Shown: piece after piece, positions 59,025-64,000 of the stretch
Layout of the letters: every line of letters begins with the position of its first letter
Position numbering within the stretch: position 1 is the stretch's first letter
Assembly: GCF_900116145.1 (NCBI RefSeq)
Contig: NZ_FPAB01000004.1
Location: 62,001 to 126,000, forward strand
Direction of reading: 5' to 3'
Length of the DNA stretch: 64,000 bases
From: Streptomyces harbinensis
GTDB taxonomy: Bacteria > Actinomycetota > Actinomycetes > Streptomycetales > Streptomycetaceae
The notes under the pieces: model-generated
What the model was told of the DNA's origin: nothing
Database searches by the model: none
Seen by the model: only the letters and a program-made list of their open reading frames with translations
Translations under genes and position numbers: made by a program

Positions 59025-59675
59025 CTAGGAAATGATCTTGAGCGCGCCGGCCCAGTCGAAACCGAGCCGGTCCTGGACCGTCATGAGCAGGAACTGGAAC
59101 CCCTCCAGCTCCCGCGCCCGGCGCAGCGGCCCGACGTCCAGCGGACGCAGCTCGCCGGAGGAGACCAGCTCGGCGACGGTGGCCTTGGCCCCCTCGTCGT
59201 CACCGGCGATGAACACATCCAGCCGCTGCCCGGCCACCTCCCCGGCGAGCAGCGTGCCGGCGAAGGTGGTGTTGAACGCCTTCACCACCGGCACCCCGGG
59301 CGCGGCCTCGGCGGCGATCTCCTCGGCCGCCGAGAGACCGAGGGGGGTGACGAGCGCGTCGAAGGTGCGGAAGTCCACCGGGTTGCAGATGTCGACGACG
59401 ACCGAGCCGGTGAGCGCCGTGCCGTAGTCGGCGACCACCTCGCGCCCGGCGGGGTACGGCACGGCGAGCACGACGATGTCGGCGTCCTCGACGCCGATGG
59501 CGTCGGAGGGCTGCACATGTCCGGCCGGGTGCGCCTGGCGCAGTTCGTCGGCGAGGGCGCGCGCCTTGTCGGCGGAGTGGTCGATGAGTCGTACGGTGTG
59601 CCCGCCGACCAGGGCGCGGGTGGCGATGCCCCGCGCCATGCTGCCGGCGCCCACGATGGTGACGATCATGGGCAT
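59025..59675 (-). CDS. NADPH-dependent F420 reductase-like protein
   Basis: A 216-residue Rossmann protein. The dinucleotide motif TIVGAGSMARGIATRAL is at the N-terminus, followed by ADIVVLAVPYPAGREVV, VVDICNPVDF, VVKAFNTTFAGTL and VFIAGDDEGAKATVAEL. These match F420H2:NADP oxidoreductase/NADPH-binding reductase relatives. Cofactor F420 use is inferred from family only. Start ATG 59675 or 59669. Seven bases separate it from the amidase gene, so the two are probably cotranscribed. Confidence 0.85.
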   Translation of the reverse strand: MPMIVTIVGAGSMARGIATRALVGGHTVRLIDHSADKARALADELRQAHPAGHVQPSDAIGVEDADIVVLAVPYPAGREVVADYGTALTGSVVVDICNPVDFRTFDALVTPLGLSAAEEIAAEAAPGVPVVKAFNTTFAGTLLAGEVAGQRLDVFIAGDDEGAKATVAELVSSGELRPLDVGPLRRARELEGFQFLLMTVQDRLGFDWAGALKIIS

Positions 59676-59937
59676 ATCGCACCACGCGGGCCGGAACCCC
59701 GCATGTCGGCCCACCCGCTCGGGGGACCCGCAAGCCATGGAATCGTCCGCGCGGGGCAGGCATCGCCCATGATCCGCTCCACCTCCCCGCCCCGGCGGCA
59801 CCACACGCCCGGACGCGGCCGGGCGGGCGGTCGGGCACCGCCACCGTCCGCCCGTACCGGCCGGGGTTGCCGGGCCGGTGCACCGGATGTTTCCGCGCGG
59901 GCCGGTGAAGTGGGTACCCTCATACGAAGCCGTCAAG

Positions 59938-59951
59938 TTACTGCCCAGTAA
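59938..59951. promoter_or_regulatory. Palindromic operator upstream of the EtfD-like gene
   Basis: TTACTG-CC-CAGTAA, perfect 6-bp arms, directly upstream of the ribosome site (AGGAG at about 59959) of the Fe-S oxidoreductase gene. It would block transcription or initiation if bound; the regulator is not in the window. Confidence 0.5.
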
Positions 59952-59968
59952 GACCGACAGGAGCTGAC

Positions 59969-62125
59969 ATGCAACTGGCCGCCATCGTTGTCTCGCTGGT
60001 GCTCACCGCTGTCGCCGTGGCGCTGTTCGCCCGGGCAGTCGTGGAGATCGTCCGCTTCGTCCGGCTGGGCCAGTCCGTCCCCGCGGGCACCCGGACGGAC
60101 GACCCCGGAGCGCGGACCCTCACCCTGGTCAAGGAGTTCCTCGGCCACACCCGGATGAACCGCTGGGGCGTCGTCGGCGTCGCCCACTGGCTGGTCGCGC
60201 TCGGCTTCCTCACCCTGGTCCCCACCCTCGTCCAGGCGTACGGCCAGCTCTTCCGCGCCGACTGGCTGCTGCCGGTGATCGGCGGCTTCACCCCGTTCGA
60301 GATGTGGACCGAGTTCTTCGCCGCCGGCACCGTCGCCGGGATCCTCGTCCTCATCACGATCCGGCTGCTGAGCCTGCCGGCCCGGGCGGGCCGCAAATCA
60401 CGCTTCACCGGCTCGACGGCCTGGCAGGCGTACTTCGTCGAGTACGTCATCCTCACCATCGGCGTCGCCATCCTGCTGCTGCGCGGCCTGGAAGGCGCCC
60501 TGCACCACGCCGACGGCTACCAGGCGGCCTACTTCCTCTCCTACCCGCTGGTCGCCGCCTTCGACGGACTGAGCGTCGGCACCCTCCAGAACCTCGTCTA
60601 CCTGGTCGCGCTCATCAAGATCAGCGTCTCCATGGTGTGGGCCATCACCGTCGCCCTCAACACCTCCATGGGCGTCGCCTGGCACCGCTTCCTCGCCTTC
60701 CCCAACATCTGGTTCAAGCGCGAGGCCACCGGCGGCACGGCGCTCGGCGCCCTCCAGCCGATGACCTCGGGCGGCAAGCCGATCGACTTCGAGGACCCGG
60801 GCGAGGACGACCAGTTCGGCGTCTCCCAGGTCGAGCACTTCTCCTGGAAGGGCCTGCTCGACTTCTCCACCTGCACCGAGTGCGGACGCTGCCAGTCGCA
60901 GTGCCCCGCCTGGAACACCGGCAAGCCCCTCTCCCCCAAGCTGCTGGTCATGTCGCTGCGCGACCACGCCCACGCCAAGGCCCCCTACCTGCTGGCCGGC
61001 GAGGAGGCGCCGGAGCGCCCGCTGATCGGCACCGAGGCCGAGGGCGGCGTCATCGACCCCGACGTGCTGTGGTCGTGCACCACCTGCGGCGCCTGCGTCG
61101 AGCAGTGCCCGGTGGACATCGAGCACGTCGACCACATCGTGGACATGCGCCGCTACCAGGTGATGATCGAGTCGGCGTTCCCCAGCGAGGCCGGCACGAT
61201 GCTGAAGAACCTGGAGCGCAAGGGCAACCCCTGGGGGCTGGCCAAGAAGAAGCGCCTGGAGTGGACCAAGGAGGTCGACTTCGAGGTCCCGGTCGTCGGC
61301 CAGGACGTCGAGGACCTCACCGAGGTCGACTACCTCTACTGGGTGGGCTGCGCCGGCGCCCTGGAGGACCGGGCCAAGAAGACCACCAAGGCGTTCGCCG
61401 AACTGCTCCACACCGCCGGCGTGAAATTCGCGATCATGGGCGGCGACGAGACCTGCACCGGCGACTCGGCGCGACGCCTGGGCAACGAGTTCCTGTACCA
61501 GCAGCTGGGGCAGCAGAACGTCGAGACGCTGAACGAGGCGTTCGGCACCGTCCCCGTCAAGCGCATCGTGGCCACCTGCCCGCACTGCTTCAACACGCTC
61601 GCCAACGAGTACCCGCAGCTGGGCGGCCGGTACGAGGTCATCCACCACACCCAGCTGCTCCAGCACCTGATCGACGAGGGCCGGCTGGTGCCCGTCACCC
61701 CGGTCGAGGGCCTGATCACGTACCACGACCCCTGCTACCTGGGCCGGCACAACAAGGTCTACACGCCGCCGCGCGAGATCATCGGCAAGGTGCCGGGGCT
61801 GCGGAACGAGGAGATGCACCGCCACAAGGAGCGCGGCTTCTGCTGTGGCGCCGGCGGCGCCCGGATGTGGATGGAGGAGCGCATCGGCAAGCGCGTCAAC
61901 GACGAGCGGGTCGACGAGGCGCTCTCCCTCAACCCGGACATCGTCTCCACCGCCTGCCCCTTCTGTCTCGTGATGCTGACGGACTCGGTGAACGGCAAGA
62001 AGGAGAGCGGCGCGGCCAAGGAGAACCTGCAGGTCGTGGACGTGGCGCAGCTCCTGCTCAGCTCGGTGAAGACCCCGGAGGCCGACGCCGAGCCGGAGTC
62101 CACGGTGGAGAACCCCGTCAGCTGA
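59969..62125 (+). CDS. Membrane Fe-S oxidoreductase (EtfD/heterodisulfide-reductase-like)
   Basis: A 718-residue protein. Six or so N-terminal membrane helices (about 1-230) resemble the cytochrome-b-like nitrate reductase gamma fold with spaced His residues. Two 4Fe-4S motifs follow, CTECGRCQSQCP (from Cys302) and CTTCGACVEQCP (from Cys370), then two CCG domains (WVGCAGALEDR, ATCPHCFNTL; HDPCYLGRHN, GFCCGAGG, TACPFCLVML). This matches mycobacterial EtfD (Rv0338c type), proposed to pass electrons from ETF, and so from fatty-acid oxidation, to the quinone pool. AGGAG precedes the ATG. Confidence 0.9.
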   Translation: MQLAAIVVSLVLTAVAVALFARAVVEIVRFVRLGQSVPAGTRTDDPGARTLTLVKEFLGHTRMNRWGVVGVAHWLVALGFLTLVPTLVQAYGQLFRADWLLPVIGGFTPFEMWTEFFAAGTVAGILVLITIRLLSLPARAGRKSRFTGSTAWQAYFVEYVILTIGVAILLLRGLEGALHHADGYQAAYFLSYPLVAAFDGLSVGTLQNLVYLVALIKISVSMVWAITVALNTSMGVAWHRFLAFPNIWFKREATGGTALGALQPMTSGGKPIDFEDPGEDDQFGVSQVEHFSWKGLLDFSTCTECGRCQSQCPAWNTGKPLSPKLLVMSLRDHAHAKAPYLLAGEEAPERPLIGTEAEGGVIDPDVLWSCTTCGACVEQCPVDIEHVDHIVDMRRYQVMIESAFPSEAGTMLKNLERKGNPWGLAKKKRLEWTKEVDFEVPVVGQDVEDLTEVDYLYWVGCAGALEDRAKKTTKAFAELLHTAGVKFAIMGGDETCTGDSARRLGNEFLYQQLGQQNVETLNEAFGTVPVKRIVATCPHCFNTLANEYPQLGGRYEVIHHTQLLQHLIDEGRLVPVTPVEGLITYHDPCYLGRHNKVYTPPREIIGKVPGLRNEEMHRHKERGFCCGAGGARMWMEERIGKRVNDERVDEALSLNPDIVSTACPFCLVMLTDSVNGKKESGAAKENLQVVDVAQLLLSSVKTPEADAEPESTVENPVS

Positions 62126-62159
62126 CACCGACCGGGATCGGGAGGGGGCCGGGAGGGGG

Positions 62160-62165
62160 TACGTT
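62160..62165 (+). promoter_or_regulatory. Putative -10 element for leaderless Yip1 gene
   Basis: TACGTT, 7 nt before the GTG at 62173. Confidence 0.35.
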
Positions 62166-62172
62166 CGTACTT

Positions 62173-62877
62173 GTGCCCGGACAACGAAGGAAGCGCGAGC
62201 AAGAACCGCAGCAGCCGTATCCGTCGCCGTACCAGGCCGAGCCGTACTACGACGACGGACACGGCGACGGCTACGGCCACGGCTACGGGACGCCGGCGGC
62301 GGCCGGCCCCGCGGAGCCCCCTCCCCCGCCGCCGCAGCCCCCGCTGCCGTGGAAGGAACTGCTGCCGTCCCTGATCCTCAAGCCGGACCCGACGTTCTGG
62401 CGGATGCGGGACTACCCGATGTGGGGCCCGGCCCTGATCGTCACGTTCCTGTACGGCACGGTGGCGGTCTTCGGCCTGGACAAGGCGCGCGAGGACATAC
62501 TCAACACCACGGTCTCCAACGCCGTGATCTATCTGCTGATCACCGGCGTCGCCATGGTGCTGGGCTCGCTGCTGCTCTCTACGGTGACCCACAACCTGGC
62601 CCGGCAGTTCGGCGGCAACGGCCTGTGGGCCCCGACCACGGGGCTGGCCATGCTGATCATGGCGCTCACCGATGTGCCGCGCCTCCTGGTGGCGATCTTC
62701 GTGGGCGGCGCGACCCCGGTGGTCCAGATACTGGGCTGGGCGACCTGGCTGTTCGCGGGCGCGCTCTTCACCATGATGATCGCCCGCTCGCACGAACTCC
62801 CCTGGCCGCGCGCCCTGGCGGCGTCGGCGATCCAGCTGCTGTCGCTGCTGATGCTGGTGAAACTCGGCACGCTGTGA
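62173..62877 (+). CDS. Yip1-family membrane protein
   Basis: A 234-residue protein. A Pro/Tyr/Gly-rich cytoplasmic tail (about 1-62, with YDDGHGDGYGHGYG) precedes a Yip1-like domain: PTFWRMRDYPMWGPALIVTFLYG, then four further membrane helices (AVIYLLITGVAMVLGSLLLS, GLAMLIMALTDVP, ILGWATWLFAGALF, ASAIQLLSLLMLV). Function in bacteria unknown. The GTG has no ribosome site; TACGTT 7 nt upstream suggests a leaderless mRNA. Confidence 0.82.
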   Translation: MPGQRRKREQEPQQPYPSPYQAEPYYDDGHGDGYGHGYGTPAAAGPAEPPPPPPQPPLPWKELLPSLILKPDPTFWRMRDYPMWGPALIVTFLYGTVAVFGLDKAREDILNTTVSNAVIYLLITGVAMVLGSLLLSTVTHNLARQFGGNGLWAPTTGLAMLIMALTDVPRLLVAIFVGGATPVVQILGWATWLFAGALFTMMIARSHELPWPRALAASAIQLLSLLMLVKLGTL

Positions 62878-62882
62878 CGCTG

Positions 62883-62888
62883 TAGCCT
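62883..62888 (+). promoter_or_regulatory. Putative -10 element for leaderless dcd
   Basis: TAGCCT, 6 nt before the GTG at 62895, in the 17-base gap after the Yip1 gene. Confidence 0.45.
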
Positions 62889-62894
62889 TCGGGG

Positions 62895-63470
62895 GTGCTT
62901 CTCTCAGACAAGGACATCCGGACCGAAATCGACGCCGGACGGGTACGGATCGACCCGTACGACCCGTCGATGGTGCAGCCCTCCAGCATCGACGTACGGC
63001 TGGACCGCTTCTTCCGGGTGTTCGAGAACCACCGCTACCCGCACATCGACCCCTCGGTCGAGCAGCCGGACCTGACCCGGGTGATCGAACCGGCGGGCGA
63101 CGAGCCGTTCATCCTGCACCCCGGGGAGTTCGTCCTGGCCTCGACCTACGAGGTGGTGACGCTCCCCGAGGATGTGGCCTCCCGCCTGGAGGGCAAGTCC
63201 TCCCTCGGCCGGCTCGGCCTGCTGACCCACTCGACGGCCGGCTTCATCGACCCGGGCTTCTCGGGCCATGTGACGCTGGAGCTGTCCAACGTGGCGACGC
63301 TCCCGATCAAGCTGTGGCCGGGGATGAAGATCGGCCAGCTGTGCATGTTCCGCCTGACCTCGCCGGCCGAGCACCCCTACGGATCGAGCGGGGTCGGCTC
63401 TCGCTACCAGAACCAGCGCGGGCCGACCCCGTCCCGGTCATACCTGAACTTCCACCGCACCCAGGTCTGA
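62895..63470 (+). CDS. dcd: dCTP deaminase
   Basis: Deaminates dCTP to dUTP for thymidylate synthesis. The 191-residue protein begins [20 protein letters not shown], with [16 protein letters not shown], the catalytic block [20 protein letters not shown] (catalytic Glu just before it, RLEGK), [19 protein letters not shown] and the C-terminal nucleotide-covering tail [20 protein letters not shown] start, probably leaderless. The roughly 250 bases that follow up to the tRNA hold no gene I can support. Confidence 0.95.
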   Translation: MLLSDKDIRTEIDAGRVRIDPYDPSMVQPSSIDVRLDRFFRVFENHRYPHIDPSVEQPDLTRVIEPAGDEPFILHPGEFVLASTYEVVTLPEDVASRLEGKSSLGRLGLLTHSTAGFIDPGFSGHVTLELSNVATLPIKLWPGMKIGQLCMFRLTSPAEHPYGSSGVGSRYQNQRGPTPSRSYLNFHRTQV

Positions 63471-63699
63471 GACGGGCACGGCACTGCGCAGCCGCGCACA
63501 CCGCGGACACCTCAACAACCGCGCGGGCCCGATCCGGTCCCGCCGCAGCTGCCGCAGCGGAAAACGGGGGGCGGCGAACACATGCCCCTCGGCACAACGG
63601 ACAACGGTGACCTGCAAAGCACCCCTCCAGAGACGCCGACAACGCGGCCACACTAAGGGATGCCACCGACACCGGTCCCCAGCCACTCCAGAGATGCGC

Positions 63700-63705
63700 T
63701 AAACT
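63700..63705 (+). promoter_or_regulatory. Putative -10 element of the tRNA-Gly gene
   Basis: TAAACT, 14 bases upstream of the mature tRNA 5' end; no clear -35 box. Confidence 0.4.
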
Positions 63706-63719
63706 AGCTCCAGCTCCCG

Positions 63720-63793
63720 GCGGGCGTAGTTTAATGGTAGAACATGAGCTTCCCAAGCTCAGAGCGCGAGTTCGATTCTCGTCGCCCGCTCCA
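63720..63793 (+). tRNA. tRNA-Gly (anticodon CCC)
   Basis: 74 nt including an encoded CCA. Acceptor stem GCGGGCG (63720-63726) pairs with CGCCCGC (63783-63789), with discriminator T. The anticodon stem TGAGC/GCTCA encloses the loop TTCCCAA, giving anticodon CCC for GGG codons. The T loop is GTTCGATTC. A tyrosine integrase ends 62 bases downstream, so the 3' half is a likely attachment site. Confidence 0.95.
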
Positions 63794-63799
63794 ACGGTT

Positions 63800-63838
63800 A
63801 AGGTCCAGGTCAGGGACGTGATCCCCGACCTGGGCCTT
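63800..63838 (+). terminator. Terminator after tRNA-Gly
   Basis: AAGGTCCAGGTC (63800-63811) pairs with GACCTGGGCCTT (63827-63838) with one G-U pair, plus an inner GGGA/TCCC stem. It starts 7 bases after the CCA and also lies just past the integrase stop on the other strand. Confidence 0.7.
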
Positions 63839-63855
63839 CGTCGTGTTCGAACCGA

Positions 63856-64000
63856 TTAGGACTCCCGCACCACTCGAGCACCAGATGGGTTGATCTTGTT
63901 CCGCATGACGCGCACGTGAGCGTCGATGCCGGCGGCCACTTCCCGTTGCCGTTCACGGTCCGAGTGCTGGTAGATCAACGCCGCCTTCTCCGAGGATTGG
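63856..64000 (-). CDS. int: Tyrosine recombinase/integrase, C-terminal end (cut by window edge)
   Basis: The last 48 codons of a gene entering from the right. The sequence includes EKAALIYQHSDRERQREVAA, the C-terminal block with the catalytic Tyr (in LIYQH) found in integrases of actinomycete phages and integrative conjugative elements, and ends MRNKINPSGARVVRES. It points toward the tRNA-Gly gene 62 bases away, the usual layout at one end of an element integrated in a tRNA gene. The rest of the element is outside the window. Confidence 0.85.
   Translation of the reverse strand, partial: QSSEKAALIYQHSDRERQREVAAGIDAHVRVMRNKINPSGARVVRES

Overview
The window is chromosomal DNA from a high-GC actinomycete, almost certainly a Streptomyces or close relative. 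Coding regions have strongly GC-biased third positions, GTG (and one TTG) starts are common, many genes overlap by 1-8 bases, and several starts lie 6-7 nt after a -10-like hexamer. The clpB and dnaK promoters carry HAIR (HspR-binding) inverted repeats, and there is a Streptomyces-type parS sequence. The gene order around purA, kynA/kynU, fba, pyrE, clpB, dnaK-grpE-dnaJ-hspR and dcd recalls, from memory, the SCO36xx core region of S. coelicolor.

Left part (1-8.4 kb): the N-terminal part of a dimethylformamidase-like protein, an internally shortened aldo/keto reductase, an M48-like membrane protein without a visible HEXXH motif, purD, an orphan SLATT protein, and a GntR gene divergent from a DJ-1/PfpI-MarR operon with two palindromes between them. 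From 8.9 to 15.3 kb, three paralogous Ser/Thr protein kinases lie in tandem, each with a similar promoter motif and a different C-terminal half. They end at a bidirectional terminator facing purA.

Middle part (16.8-36.7 kb): a diacylglycerol-kinase-like protein without GGDGT, an esterase/TetR divergent pair, a MarR/ABC-exporter divergent pair, a class F sortase with a membrane-anchored partner, a methyltransferase and small conserved proteins, and a toxin-antitoxin-like pair. The tryptophan-to-anthranilate pathway follows as kynA plus a fused kynureninase/arylformamidase-like gene. Then come DUF3151, fba, a parS site inside a 40-bp palindrome, pyrE, an aldose epimerase, an SRPBCC protein with a period-3 leucine repeat, a membrane protein resembling the N-terminal half of a spermidine synthase, and DUF2617.

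Right part (37-64 kb): a five-gene dipeptide/oligopeptide ABC importer, a thiamine-binding-type protein and YbjN, clpB, a Uma2 remnant coupled to a nucleotidyltransferase, a secreted trypsin-like protease, a PAP2 phosphatase, an ABC transporter/hydrolase operon, and dnaK-grpE-dnaJ-hspR. HAIR sites at clpB and dnaK make a self-contained HspR-regulated chaperone module. It continues with a PGRP amidase, an F420-dependent-reductase-like protein, an EtfD-like Fe-S membrane oxidoreductase, a Yip1 protein and dcd. At the right edge a tRNA-Gly(CCC) is followed 62 bases later by the C-terminus of a tyrosine integrase reading toward it. This marks the left end of an integrated mobile element that continues outside the window.

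Most of the window is core chromosome. The less ordinary points are the kynureninase-hydrolase fusion, the parS palindrome, the integrase/tRNA junction, several domain-truncated genes, and palindromic operators between divergent genes.
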